Of a stretch of DNA of 64,000 bases, positions 26,398 to 36,652 are shown piece after piece. The first letter of the stretch is position 1, and each line of letters starts with the position of its first letter. The stretch covers positions 248,001 through 312,000 of the forward strand of contig NZ_VZPJ01000001.1 of NCBI RefSeq assembly GCF_008801605.1, in the 5' to 3' direction. This DNA comes from Pseudomonas brassicacearum subsp. brassicacearum (lineage in GTDB: Bacteria > Pseudomonadota > Gammaproteobacteria > Pseudomonadales > Pseudomonadaceae). The notes beneath the pieces were generated by a model, which ran no database searches, had not been told where the DNA came from, and worked only from the letters and a program-made list of their open reading frames with translations. A program made the translations under genes and the position numbers.

Positions 26398-26431
26398 TTG
26401 ATCGACTCACTTGAGTTTTCAAGACTTTGAA

Positions 26432-29400
26432 ATGGACCAAGCAAGCATGAACAACATCGAAGACATCTACTCCCTTTCGCCGACCCAGCACGGCCTGTTG
26501 TTCCACAGCGTCTATGAACCGGATTCGCGGGTTTATTACCAACAATTGAGCCTGGACATGAACGGCCCGCTGCAACTGAACGCGTTTCGCGCTGCCTGGC
26601 AGGCGCTGATGCAGCGCCACGCGGTGCTGCGCAGTGCGTTTCTCTGGGAAGAACTGGACGATGCCTATCAGGTGGTGCAACAGGAAGTCGCCCTGCCCCT
26701 GACCGAACTGGACTGGCAAGACCGCGCCGAGCCACAGGCCGCGCTGGAACAGTTGGCGCTGGAGCAGCGGGCGCAACCCCTGGAGCTGAATGACTCGCCG
26801 CTGATGCGCGTGTGCCTGGTGCGCCTGGCCCCCGAGCGCTGGCACCTGATCTGGACCTTCCATCACATCCTCATGGACGGCTGGAGCGTCGGCATCGCCG
26901 TCCAGGAGTGGCTGGCGCTGTACTACGAACAAGCCCATGGCCGCCCCGCCCACTTGGCGCCGACCCGCCCTTATCGCGATTACATCGCCTGGCTGGCGGA
27001 ACAGGACATGGTCGCCACCGAAGGCTTCTGGCGCGAGCAGTTGCAGGACGTCAGCGAGCCGACCCCGCTGCCCACCTTCGCCGTACGCCAGGCAGCACCG
27101 GCAGGAGCGCCGTTCGCCGAACGGGAAAGTCTGCTGGCAGCCAGCGAAACCGAGCAACTGGCGCACTTCGCCCGCCAGAACGATCTGACCATCAATACGC
27201 TGATCCAGGGCGCCTGGGCACTGCTGCTGGGCCAACACGCCGGGCGTGACGACGTGGTCTATGGCGTCACCGTCGCCGGACGTCCGGAGAACCTGGCGGC
27301 GGTGGACAGCACCGTCGGGCTGTTCATCAATACATTGCCGCTGCGTGTGCAATGGGCTGACGAGCCGACGCTGGTGACCTGGCTGCAACACTTGCAGCAA
27401 ACCAACAGTGATCTGCGTCACCACGCCTACCTGCCGCTGGGCAAGCTCAAGTCGATGACGCGCATCGCTGCCGAACAGGCGCTGTTCGACTCGATCCTGG
27501 TGTTCGAGAACTTCCCGGTCACCGACGCGCTCAACCAGGACACCGGTGGCTTGAGCTTCAGTGCCCCGAGCAACGACCAGCAGGTCGATGGCATTACCCT
27601 CACCCAAGGCCGCAACCACTTCCCGCTATCGCTGATCGTGGTGCCGGACAAACAACTGCACTACCTGATCAGCTACGACCGCAGTCGCTTCAGCGACGCA
27701 GAGGTCGCGGTGTTGTCGGCACAATTGCGCGCCATCCTGTTGGCGATGACGGCACAAGCGCAGTGCCGGGTCAACGAGCTTGAATGGCTGAGCCCTGAAG
27801 AACGCCAGCAACTGCTCGTGCAGGGTCGCGGCGTGCAGCTGCCGGTGCCTGAGGCGTGCCTGCACCAGCGTTTCGAACAACAGGTGGCCGCTCACCCGGA
27901 ACACCTGGCGGTCCGCGACCGTCAGGTCGCCCTGACCTACCGTGAACTGGACCAGCAGGCCAATCGCCTCAGCCAGTATTTGCGCGCCCAGGGCATCGGC
28001 CACGACAGCGTCGTGGCGCTGGCCCTGGAGCGCAGCGCCGAGTTCGTGATTGCCCTGCTGGCCACCCTCAAGGCCGGCGCCGCCTATCTGCCGCTGGACC
28101 TCAAACAACCCGCCGGACGCCTGGCCGATGTGCTGGTGGACAGCCGCGCCGCGCTGCTGATCGGCGCGGCCGCCTCGCCCCTGCTCAAGGGCCTGGCCGA
28201 GCACACGCCGACGCTGTGGCTGGCGGAACAGGCCGAGACCATCGCCTCCCAGCCAGACATGCCACCGACCGTGGCCCACAGCCCGACTGACGCCGCCTAC
28301 GTGATCTACACCTCGGGCTCCACCGGCACCCCCAAGGGTGTGGTGGTCGAGCACCAGTCCATCGTCGATTACCTGACGGCGGTGCACGCGGTACTCAACC
28401 CACCGCTGGCGGCCCGTTACGGCTTGCTGTCGAGCATCGCCGCCGACCTCGGCCACACCCAGCTGTTCGGCGCCCTGTGCAGCGGCGCCAGCCTGCTGCT
28501 GGTGGATGAAGACAGCGGCTTCAGCCCCCTGGCGCTGGCCGAACTCTTCGAGCAACACCCGGTGGATGTGCTGAAGATCACCCCAAGCCACCTGGCCGGT
28601 CTGTTGCAGGCGCTTCCCGACGCCCGCCTGTTGCCGCGCGCCCTGCTGGTCTTCGGTGGCGACGCCCTCAGCCCGGCGCTGCTGGAGCAGGTCAACCGCC
28701 TGGCCCCAGGGCTCAGGGTGTTCAACCACTATGGGCCGAGTGAAGCGACAGTCGGGGCGATTGCCACCGAACTGCCGGCAGGCCTGCACAGCATCGCCCT
28801 CGGCCGGCCGCTGCCGAACCGCCGATTGCAAGTGGTGGATGCCAACGGTCGGCTGGTGCCCACCGGGGTGTCCGGTGAGCTGCTGATCAACGGCGCCCTG
28901 GCCCGGGGTTACCTGCACCGCCCGGACCTGACCGCCGAGCGCTTCCACCTCGACGCGGATCAACAACGCTGGTACCGCACGGGCGACCGCGTGCGCTGGC
29001 AAGTGGACGGCCAATTGGCGTTCCTCGGTCGGGTCGACAGCCAGGTCAAGATCCGTGGCAACCGCCTGGAGCTGGGCGAAGTCGAGGCGCAGCTCAAACG
29101 CCTGTCGCCGCTGATCGAACAGGCGCTGGTCCGCGCCGTGGAACTGGACGGCAGCCTGCGCCTGGTGGCCTACCTGGTCGCCAGCCAGTCGCTGTCCGCC
29201 ACGAAACTGCGTAACGACCTCGCAGCGCGGGTGCCGGACTACATGGTGCCGGCGCACTTCATCACCCTCGACGAACTGCCCCTGACCCGTAACGGCAAGG
29301 TCGATGTCCAGCGCCTGCCGCTCCCGCAAAAGCCCACGGACGACAGCGCCACCCACGTTGCCCCGCGCAATGAAGTCGAAGCGCAACTGGCCGCCATCTG

Positions 29401-32400
29401 GCAGGAGGTGCTGAAGCTTGAGCGTGTCGGCGTGCATGACAACTTCTTCGCCCTGGGCGGCGACTCGATCATCAACTTGCAGATCATCGCCCGCGCCAAC
29501 CAGCAAGGGCTGAAACTCACGCCCCGCCAGCTCTTCGAAAACCGCACCATCGCCGACATCGCCCGGGTGCTGGGCGCCGATGCCAGCCAGGGTGTGGCAC
29601 AAGACATTGCCGATGGCTATGAACTGCCGCTGGCCGCCGGTCAACTGGCGCGCTTGCAACAAGGGCCGTTGCACGCGACTTGGCGTTGCGTGGCGCTGAC
29701 CCAGGCGATCGACAGCGAGCTGCTGAGCCAGGCCATCGGCGCCTTGCAGCAACACCACCAGGCCTTGCGCCTGGCGCTCAAGGCCCTGCCGGAGGGCGAG
29801 TGGCAGCAACGGGTGCTGGTCGCGACCAAGGCCCCGGTCATCACCACCGAAAAACTGGAGACCTGCGCCCCGGCGCAACTGCAAGCCCTGGCCCAGGCCG
29901 GTGTCGATGCGCTGGACTTGGACGCCGGCCAAACCCTGCACGCCAGCTTGCTGGAAGTGGGCGGCAAGCACGCCCTGCTGCTGGCCGCTCATCCGCTGTG
30001 CCTGGACGAAGCCTCCTGGTCGCTGCTGCTGACTGACCTCAACCTGGCCTTGGCGCAACTGCGTTATCAGCGGCCGGTGCGCCTGTCCTACGCCGGTGGT
30101 GACTTCACCCAGTGGACACGGCACCAGCAAGCTCACGCACAGGGCGATGCCCTGGACGACGCCTGGGAGCACTGGCTGCAATACGCCGGTCTGGAACCGC
30201 TGCAACTGCCTGACAGCCAGCAGCCGGTCAGCGTGATCGAACAGACCCTGGCGGCCGCCACCTCAGGCGAACTCAAGCGCCTGGGCGAAGTGCTGCAACT
30301 GGACTGGAATAGCCTGTTGGCCGCAGCCGTGGCCGAACAGTACCGTGAACTGTGCGGCAATGGCCTGATCGCGCTGAGCGTGCACGGCGCCCGACCGAGT
30401 GTCGAGCGCTTGCCGGTCGCGGGGCCGATTGCCGTGGCCGACCTCGACCCGGCACGCATCATCGGGCCCTTGGCACTGGCGGTGCCTTATTTCCTTCAGC
30501 CCGAAGGCGACAGCCTGCTGCAACGCTTGCAGGCACTGGCCACGCAGATGCGCGCCTACCCGCAACACGGCGTCGACTATGGCGCCCTGCGCTACCTGTC
30601 GGACAACACCTACCTGCAAGAACCGCTGCGTGACCTGCCGACGGCCTCGGTCGCCATTCGCTGGCAGGGCAACCTCGACAGCCATCGCGAAGAGCGCGGC
30701 ATCCTGGCCCAGGTCGAAGCCGCAAGCCCATCGACGGCTTCGCCTTGCCCACTGACCCTGGACGCCTGGTGGCAGGATGACTGCCTGCACCTGCGCAGCC
30801 AGGGCACCCTCGCCGCCGACTGGGCACCGCGCCTTGCTCAACGCTTGAGCGAACTCGCCGAACTCGTCGCCACACCGGACCTGCGCCCTGCCAGCCAGGC
30901 GTTTCCACTGTGCCACAAGCAAGCGGCGACCCTGGCGGCCGAGCCACTGGACTGGTTGAACATCGAAGACGTCTACCCGTTGTCGTCGATGCAACAAGGC
31001 ATGCTCCTGCACACGCTGTTGCAACCCCACAGCGGCATCTACCTGATGCAACAACGCTACAGCTGGGACGGGGTATTGCAACGCCCGGCGATGGAAGCTG
31101 CGTGGCAGTTGTTCCTCGAGCGCCATCCGATGATGCGGACCGCCTTCTGGTGGCAGGACGACCATGAGCCGCTGCAATGCGTGTACCGCCAGACCCACCC
31201 GGCGTTCGACTGGCAGGACCTGCGTCATCTCGACGAAGAACAGCAGCGCCTGGCCATGGACCAGGCCCTCGAAGCACAACGCCTGCAAGGTTTCGACATG
31301 GCCGCTGCGCCACTGACCCACCTGCGGGTGTTCCAACTCGACGAGCGACGCTTCGCCGTGGTGCGCAGCTTCCATCACATCCTGACCGACGCCTGGTGCT
31401 TTGGCCTGCTGATGGAAGACCTGCTGGCGATCTACCAGGCCATCGTGCGCCAGGAACCTGTGGCCCGTCCGCGCTTGCGCTCGTTCCGCGGCTACATGAG
31501 CTGGCTGGAACGCCATGACATGGCCGCCGCACACGCGTTCTGGCAAGCCGAAATGGCCGGTTTCAGCGAGCCGACGCCACTGCACGTGGACAGCCCCGCA
31601 GCCGGCCCGGAACAGGCGCCGGAACAGGTCGGCGACTTCGACCAGACCCTGAGCATCGCCCAGACCCAGCGTCTGCAGCAGCTATGCCAGCAATACCAAC
31701 TGACCCCCAACACCTGGATTCAGGGCGCCTGGGCGCTGTTGCTGTCGCGCTACAGCGGCAACCGCGACGTGCTGTTCGGCGTGACCGTCGCCGGCCGCCC
31801 GACTGACCTCGCCGGTGTAGAAGAAATGGTCGGGCTGTTCATCAACAGCTTGCCACTGCGCATCGATGTCGACCCACAAGCGCCAGTGGCCGACTGGTTG
31901 CAGGCGCTGCTGTCCCACAACGCGCAATTGCGCGAACACGAAAGCGCGTCGCTGGTGGACATTCAGCGTTGCAGTCAGGTGCCGCGCGGCCAGCAATTGT
32001 TCGACAGCCTGGTGGTGTTCGAGAACGCGCCACTGGATATCAGCAGCGTGCAACTGGATGCCTTCAGCATCGACATCTACGAAGACCGAGTGCACACCAA
32101 CTTCCCGATGACGGTGGTGTTGTACCCCGGCGACCGCCTGGGCATTCGCTTGTCCTACGACAGCATGCGTTTCAGCACTGACACCGTGCAGCGCATGCTC
32201 GGGCACCTGGTGCAGCTGCTTTCGAACATGCTGGAGACACCGCAGGCGCCCCTGGGCAGCCTGCACATGCTGCCTGAGTCGGAACGCCGGCAGTTGCAGA
32301 TCGACTGCTACCGCAGCGACGTCGACTTCCCGCTGGAGCGCGGCTATGCGGCGCTGTTCGCCGAACAAGTGCGCAGCCGCCCGCAACACCTCGCCGCGGT

Positions 32401-35400
32401 ATGCCAGGGACAATCGCTGACCTACGCCGAACTGGATCGCGGCGCCAACGCCATCGCCCATGCGTTGCAAGCCGCCGGGGCCGGCCCGGAAACCCTGGTG
32501 GCGCTGTTCGCTGAGCGTGGCCTGGCCTTGCTGACGATGATGATCGCCACGCTCAAGGCCGGCGCCGCGTTCCAGACGTTGGATATCCAACAGCCTCACG
32601 CCCGCCTGGCGGATCTGCTGGACCTGGGCGAAGCGCCGCTGTTGCTGGTGTGCGAGCACGCGACCTCGGCACTGGACAACGTCCTGCCGCAGATGCGCCA
32701 GCAACCCACCTGCCTGATCGCCCAGGCACTCTGGCAAGGCCGCGAACAGCCGCCGGTCAGCTATGTGCACAACCCGGATCAACTGGCCTACGTGATCTTC
32801 ACCTCCGGTTCCACCGGCACGCCCAAAGGTGTGATGGTCGAACAACGCGGCATGCTCAACAACATGTTCGGCAAGGTCCCGAGCCTGGGCCTGGGTGAGC
32901 ACGAACGGATTGCCCAGACGGCTTCGGCGGCGTTCGATATTAGTGTGTGGCAATTCCTCGCCGCACCGCTGTTCGGCGCCACCGTGCACATTCTTCCCGA
33001 TGCCCAGGCCCACGACCCTGTAGCCTTGCTCGATGCGGTTCAAGAACAGCAGCTGACGCTGCTGGAAACCGTACCGGCGCTGATTCGCGGCATGCTCCAG
33101 GAAAGCCAGGCGCACCACAGCCTGGCGAGCCTGCGCTGGCTCCTGCCTACCGGTGAGGCATTGCCACCGGCCCTGGCGCGGGACTGGTTCGCACGCTTCC
33201 CGGCCATCCCGTTGATGAACGCCTACGGACCCGCCGAATGCTCGGACGACGTCGCCTTCTACCCCATCACCCAAGCCCCGGCCGACGACTGCCTGCACAT
33301 GCCCATCGGCAAGCCGACCGCCAATAACCAGGTGTTCGTCCTCGACTCGGCGCTGCGCATGGTCCCCATCGGCGTACCCGGCGAGTTGTGCATCGGCGGT
33401 GTCGGCGTAGGTCGCGGCTACCTGCGCGACCCGCAACGTACCCGCGAAGCCTTTGTGCCGCACCCGTTCCAGGCCGATGCGCGCCTGTATCGCAGCGGTG
33501 ACATCGGCCGGATGCGCGCCGACGGCGTGATCGAGTACCTCGGCCGTCGCGACCAGCAAGTGAAGATCCGTGGCCACCGCATCGAACTGGGCGAGATCGA
33601 AAACCGCCTGATGCAACACCCGGCGGTGGACAGCGCGGCGGTGCTGGCGCTGCCCGACGCCCGCGGTGCGTTGCAACTGGTGGCCTGGTATGTGCTCGAC
33701 GAAGCGGTCGACCTGGGCGGTGAGTCCGCGCAACAGGTCTTGAGCGCTTACCTGGGCCAGCAACTGGCAAGCTACATGGTCCCGGCCCGTTGGCTGGCCC
33801 TTGCGCAATTGCCGCTGAACGCCAATGGCAAGGTCGACCGCCGCGCCCTCGCCGCCCTGGATGTGCCCCAGGACGAGACAGCGCAGGCGCAAGGCATCGC
33901 ACCGCGTACGCCAACCGAGACAGTGCTCGCCGAACTCTGGCAGGAAATCCTTGGCCTGGACGATGTCGGTGTGCATGACGACTTCTTCGCCATCGGCGGT
34001 CACTCGCTGCTGGCCACCCAGGTGTTGTCGCGGATTCGTCGACGGTTGAACGTGAACCTGCCACTGCGCACGCTGTTCGAGCGCGGCACCCTCGAACAAT
34101 TGGCCGAAGCGGTCGATCAGCAGCGCAACGCCCAGACCGAAGCCGACAGCGACAGCGAGATGACCCTGGCGCCGCGCAACCAGCCGTTGCCGCTGTCCTA
34201 CAGCCAGCAACGGTTGTGGTTCCTGGATCGCTTCGAAGGCCCCAGCGCCGCCTACAACATGACCACCACCGTCAGGCTGCGTGGCGCGCTGGACATCGCG
34301 GCGCTGCAAGCGGCGTTGCAGGCAGTCTTCGAGCGCCATGAATCCTTGCGCACGGCGTTCCACCTCCACGGCGACCAGCCTTGCCAGGTCATCAGCCCGG
34401 CGCCTGTGGTGGACTTGACGCCGACCGAGCTGAGTCACCTCGACAGCAAGCAGCAGGCGCCAACCCTGCAACGCCTGATCTCTGAACAGGCCGCTCGCCC
34501 GTTCGATCTGCAACAGGCACCAATGCTGCGCGCCAACCTGCTGCGCCTGGGTGCCGATGATCATGTGCTGCAACTGGTGCTGCATCACATCGCCACCGAC
34601 GCCTGGTCCATGGGCATCCTGATGCAGGAGCTGATCGTCGGGTACCAGGCCCGCACCAGCGGCTCGACACCGGTGCTGCCGGTGCTGCCGATCCAGTTCG
34701 CCGACTATGCCTATTGGCAACGCAGCGAAGCGCAACAGCGCCTGCTGGCAAGGGCCATCGACTACTGGCGCCGCCAGCTCGACGGCGCGCCAACGCTGAT
34801 CCCGCTGCCACTTGACCAGCCACGCCCGGCGCGCCCCGACTACCAGGGCGCGGCGCTGGAGCAACGCTTCACCGCGGCCCAGACGCAGGTGCTCAAGGCC
34901 TATGCGCAAGCGCAACGGGCGACGCTGTTCATGGTCTTGCTCAATGCCTTCAACAGCCTGTTGCAGCGGGCCACCGGAGCCAACGATTTCATCGTCGGCA
35001 CCGACCTGGCCAACCGCGAACATCCGGCCCTGGAACATCTCATCGGCTTCTTCGTCAACGTGTTGCCGATCCGTGCCCGCCTGAGCGAGGGCGAAACCTT
35101 TGACGTCCGCCTGCAACGCTTGCGCGAGGATTGCCTGTCGGCGTTCCAGCACCAGCAGGTGCCGTTCGACAAACTGGTCGAGGAGTTGCAGCCGCCGCGT
35201 ACGCCGGGGGTCAACCCACTGGTCCAGGTGCTGTTCGTCATGCAGAACACACCCAGCGGCAATGCCAGCCTGCCGGACCTTGAGGTGGAGCACTTGGTAT
35301 CGCCCCAGGAAAGCAGCAAGTTCGACCTCGCTGTGTTCGTCGAAGAGGACGAGGAACAAGGCCTGAACGTGCGCTGGGTGTATCGCACCAGCGTGCTGCA

Positions 35401-36652
35401 GGCGCAGACCGTCCAGCGCCTCGAACAAGGCTTCGAGAGCCTGCTGGAGCAGATCCTCTCGGACGCAGGCCAAGCGCTGGAGCATTGGTCGTGGCGCCTT
35501 GAGGGCGGCAACGCCAGCACGCCGTCCCAGGCCGATTCGTCGCTCGACGAGGCCTCGGCCCGCAGCGCGCGCAAGCAGTCGAAACTGAGCAAGCTCAAGC
35601 AGACGCGCGCTACCGCCGTGAGCCAGGTGGCCCACGAGCAGGTCCGTACCCGCACCCTCAACGCCGGGCAGGCCTTGCCATTGGTGATCGAGCCGTTGCT
35701 CGGCGACCTGGACCCGGTGCACTGGGCGCTGCAAGCCCGGGAATGGATCAATGCCCAGTTGTTGACCCACGGTGGCCTGCTGTTCCGAGGTTTCAACCTG
35801 CCGGACGCTGGCGCTTTCGAACAATTCGCCCAGGCCATCGAACCCGACCTCTACGGGACCTACGGCGACCTGCCGAAAAACACCTCGGGCAAGAACATCT
35901 ACCACTCCACGCCGTACCCGGAACAGCACATGATTCTCTTCCACAACGAGAGCTCCCATCTGCCGCAGTGGCCACGCAAGCAGTGGTTCTATTGCGAAAC
36001 GCCGGCACCGCGCGGCGGCTGCACGCCCATCGTCGATTGCCGGCAAGTGTTGGCGCGCTTGCCCGAGGACATCGTCGCTCGCTTCAAGGCCCTGGGGCTG
36101 CTTTATGTGCGGCACTTCACCGACAAGCTGGATGTACGCTGGCAGGACTTCTTCAAGACCGAACAGCGCGAGGAAGTCGAGCGCCAATGCCTGGCGTCGG
36201 GCATGCGCTGGGAATGGCTGGGGGCCGACAACCTGCGGATCGCCCAGCATTGCCCGGCCATCGTCGCGCATCCCGAGACCGGTGAACTGTCGTTCTTCAA
36301 CCAGGTGCAACTGCACCACACCGCCTGCCTGGAGCCGGAAGTGCGCAACAACCTGATCAGCCTGTTCGGCCCCGGGCACCTGCCCCGCAACGTGTACTAC
36401 GGCGACGGCAGCGTGATCGAAGACGCGGTGATGCAAGTGATCGGCGAAGCTTATGAAGACTGCGCAGTACGTTTCAGTTGGCAAAAGGGTGACATGGTGA
36501 TGCTGGACAATATGTTGGTGGCCCATGCCCGGGACCCCTTCGAGGGCGAGCGCAAGATCTGCGTTGCCATGGGCCAGATGATGCGCCGTGAACAATTGAC
36601 CGGCTGCCTGCCCGAAGCGCAGCCGTCGCCGGCTGCGGAGGTGCAGGCATGA
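26432..36652 (+). CDS. NRPS modules 6-7 plus detached C and fused beta-hydroxylase: C-A(Asp)-T-X-C-A(Dab)-T-C-Hyd
   Basis: A 3406-aa synthetase. Module 6: C of DCL type (IEDIYSLSPTQHGLLFH; HHILMDG at 144), as expected after D-Ser; A code DLTKVGHVGK (Asp); T Ser1012. X domain, about 1058-1490: it sits where an epimerase would be but reads HPLCLDEASW at 1187 (second His replaced by Pro) and SVHGA at 1316 (catalytic Glu replaced by Ser), so it is probably a dead epimerase-type domain. Module 7: C DCL-like (HHILTDA at 1648); A code DIWELTADDK (Dab); T Ser2525. Detached C: LCL type, HHIATDA at 2718. A basic linker leads to an Fe(II)/2-oxoglutarate hydroxylase (about 3075-3395) with H3171-x-E3173 and H3365, matching the fused IbetaH-Asp class. 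ATG 26432 was chosen; TTG 26411 and ATG 26447 are alternatives. The stop overlaps the next start (ATGA). Confidence 0.92.
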   Translation: MDQASMNNIEDIYSLSPTQHGLLFHSVYEPDSRVYYQQLSLDMNGPLQLNAFRAAWQALMQRHAVLRSAFLWEELDDAYQVVQQEVALPLTELDWQDRAEPQAALEQLALEQRAQPLELNDSPLMRVCLVRLAPERWHLIWTFHHILMDGWSVGIAVQEWLALYYEQAHGRPAHLAPTRPYRDYIAWLAEQDMVATEGFWREQLQDVSEPTPLPTFAVRQAAPAGAPFAERESLLAASETEQLAHFARQNDLTINTLIQGAWALLLGQHAGRDDVVYGVTVAGRPENLAAVDSTVGLFINTLPLRVQWADEPTLVTWLQHLQQTNSDLRHHAYLPLGKLKSMTRIAAEQALFDSILVFENFPVTDALNQDTGGLSFSAPSNDQQVDGITLTQGRNHFPLSLIVVPDKQLHYLISYDRSRFSDAEVAVLSAQLRAILLAMTAQAQCRVNELEWLSPEERQQLLVQGRGVQLPVPEACLHQRFEQQVAAHPEHLAVRDRQVALTYRELDQQANRLSQYLRAQGIGHDSVVALALERSAEFVIALLATLKAGAAYLPLDLKQPAGRLADVLVDSRAALLIGAAASPLLKGLAEHTPTLWLAEQAETIASQPDMPPTVAHSPTDAAYVIYTSGSTGTPKGVVVEHQSIVDYLTAVHAVLNPPLAARYGLLSSIAADLGHTQLFGALCSGASLLLVDEDSGFSPLALAELFEQHPVDVLKITPSHLAGLLQALPDARLLPRALLVFGGDALSPALLEQVNRLAPGLRVFNHYGPSEATVGAIATELPAGLHSIALGRPLPNRRLQVVDANGRLVPTGVSGELLINGALARGYLHRPDLTAERFHLDADQQRWYRTGDRVRWQVDGQLAFLGRVDSQVKIRGNRLELGEVEAQLKRLSPLIEQALVRAVELDGSLRLVAYLVASQSLSATKLRNDLAARVPDYMVPAHFITLDELPLTRNGKVDVQRLPLPQKPTDDSATHVAPRNEVEAQLAAIWQEVLKLERVGVHDNFFALGGDSIINLQIIARANQQGLKLTPRQLFENRTIADIARVLGADASQGVAQDIADGYELPLAAGQLARLQQGPLHATWRCVALTQAIDSELLSQAIGALQQHHQALRLALKALPEGEWQQRVLVATKAPVITTEKLETCAPAQLQALAQAGVDALDLDAGQTLHASLLEVGGKHALLLAAHPLCLDEASWSLLLTDLNLALAQLRYQRPVRLSYAGGDFTQWTRHQQAHAQGDALDDAWEHWLQYAGLEPLQLPDSQQPVSVIEQTLAAATSGELKRLGEVLQLDWNSLLAAAVAEQYRELCGNGLIALSVHGARPSVERLPVAGPIAVADLDPARIIGPLALAVPYFLQPEGDSLLQRLQALATQMRAYPQHGVDYGALRYLSDNTYLQEPLRDLPTASVAIRWQGNLDSHREERGILAQVEAASPSTASPCPLTLDAWWQDDCLHLRSQGTLAADWAPRLAQRLSELAELVATPDLRPASQAFPLCHKQAATLAAEPLDWLNIEDVYPLSSMQQGMLLHTLLQPHSGIYLMQQRYSWDGVLQRPAMEAAWQLFLERHPMMRTAFWWQDDHEPLQCVYRQTHPAFDWQDLRHLDEEQQRLAMDQALEAQRLQGFDMAAAPLTHLRVFQLDERRFAVVRSFHHILTDAWCFGLLMEDLLAIYQAIVRQEPVARPRLRSFRGYMSWLERHDMAAAHAFWQAEMAGFSEPTPLHVDSPAAGPEQAPEQVGDFDQTLSIAQTQRLQQLCQQYQLTPNTWIQGAWALLLSRYSGNRDVLFGVTVAGRPTDLAGVEEMVGLFINSLPLRIDVDPQAPVADWLQALLSHNAQLREHESASLVDIQRCSQVPRGQQLFDSLVVFENAPLDISSVQLDAFSIDIYEDRVHTNFPMTVVLYPGDRLGIRLSYDSMRFSTDTVQRMLGHLVQLLSNMLETPQAPLGSLHMLPESERRQLQIDCYRSDVDFPLERGYAALFAEQVRSRPQHLAAVCQGQSLTYAELDRGANAIAHALQAAGAGPETLVALFAERGLALLTMMIATLKAGAAFQTLDIQQPHARLADLLDLGEAPLLLVCEHATSALDNVLPQMRQQPTCLIAQALWQGREQPPVSYVHNPDQLAYVIFTSGSTGTPKGVMVEQRGMLNNMFGKVPSLGLGEHERIAQTASAAFDISVWQFLAAPLFGATVHILPDAQAHDPVALLDAVQEQQLTLLETVPALIRGMLQESQAHHSLASLRWLLPTGEALPPALARDWFARFPAIPLMNAYGPAECSDDVAFYPITQAPADDCLHMPIGKPTANNQVFVLDSALRMVPIGVPGELCIGGVGVGRGYLRDPQRTREAFVPHPFQADARLYRSGDIGRMRADGVIEYLGRRDQQVKIRGHRIELGEIENRLMQHPAVDSAAVLALPDARGALQLVAWYVLDEAVDLGGESAQQVLSAYLGQQLASYMVPARWLALAQLPLNANGKVDRRALAALDVPQDETAQAQGIAPRTPTETVLAELWQEILGLDDVGVHDDFFAIGGHSLLATQVLSRIRRRLNVNLPLRTLFERGTLEQLAEAVDQQRNAQTEADSDSEMTLAPRNQPLPLSYSQQRLWFLDRFEGPSAAYNMTTTVRLRGALDIAALQAALQAVFERHESLRTAFHLHGDQPCQVISPAPVVDLTPTELSHLDSKQQAPTLQRLISEQAARPFDLQQAPMLRANLLRLGADDHVLQLVLHHIATDAWSMGILMQELIVGYQARTSGSTPVLPVLPIQFADYAYWQRSEAQQRLLARAIDYWRRQLDGAPTLIPLPLDQPRPARPDYQGAALEQRFTAAQTQVLKAYAQAQRATLFMVLLNAFNSLLQRATGANDFIVGTDLANREHPALEHLIGFFVNVLPIRARLSEGETFDVRLQRLREDCLSAFQHQQVPFDKLVEELQPPRTPGVNPLVQVLFVMQNTPSGNASLPDLEVEHLVSPQESSKFDLAVFVEEDEEQGLNVRWVYRTSVLQAQTVQRLEQGFESLLEQILSDAGQALEHWSWRLEGGNASTPSQADSSLDEASARSARKQSKLSKLKQTRATAVSQVAHEQVRTRTLNAGQALPLVIEPLLGDLDPVHWALQAREWINAQLLTHGGLLFRGFNLPDAGAFEQFAQAIEPDLYGTYGDLPKNTSGKNIYHSTPYPEQHMILFHNESSHLPQWPRKQWFYCETPAPRGGCTPIVDCRQVLARLPEDIVARFKALGLLYVRHFTDKLDVRWQDFFKTEQREEVERQCLASGMRWEWLGADNLRIAQHCPAIVAHPETGELSFFNQVQLHHTACLEPEVRNNLISLFGPGHLPRNVYYGDGSVIEDAVMQVIGEAYEDCAVRFSWQKGDMVMLDNMLVAHARDPFEGERKICVAMGQMMRREQLTGCLPEAQPSPAAEVQA

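Noticed and set aside
29604..30905. X domain as an active epimerase
   Set aside because: Both catalytic positions are replaced (His by Pro, Glu by Ser), unlike the intact epimerase at 25045-26340.
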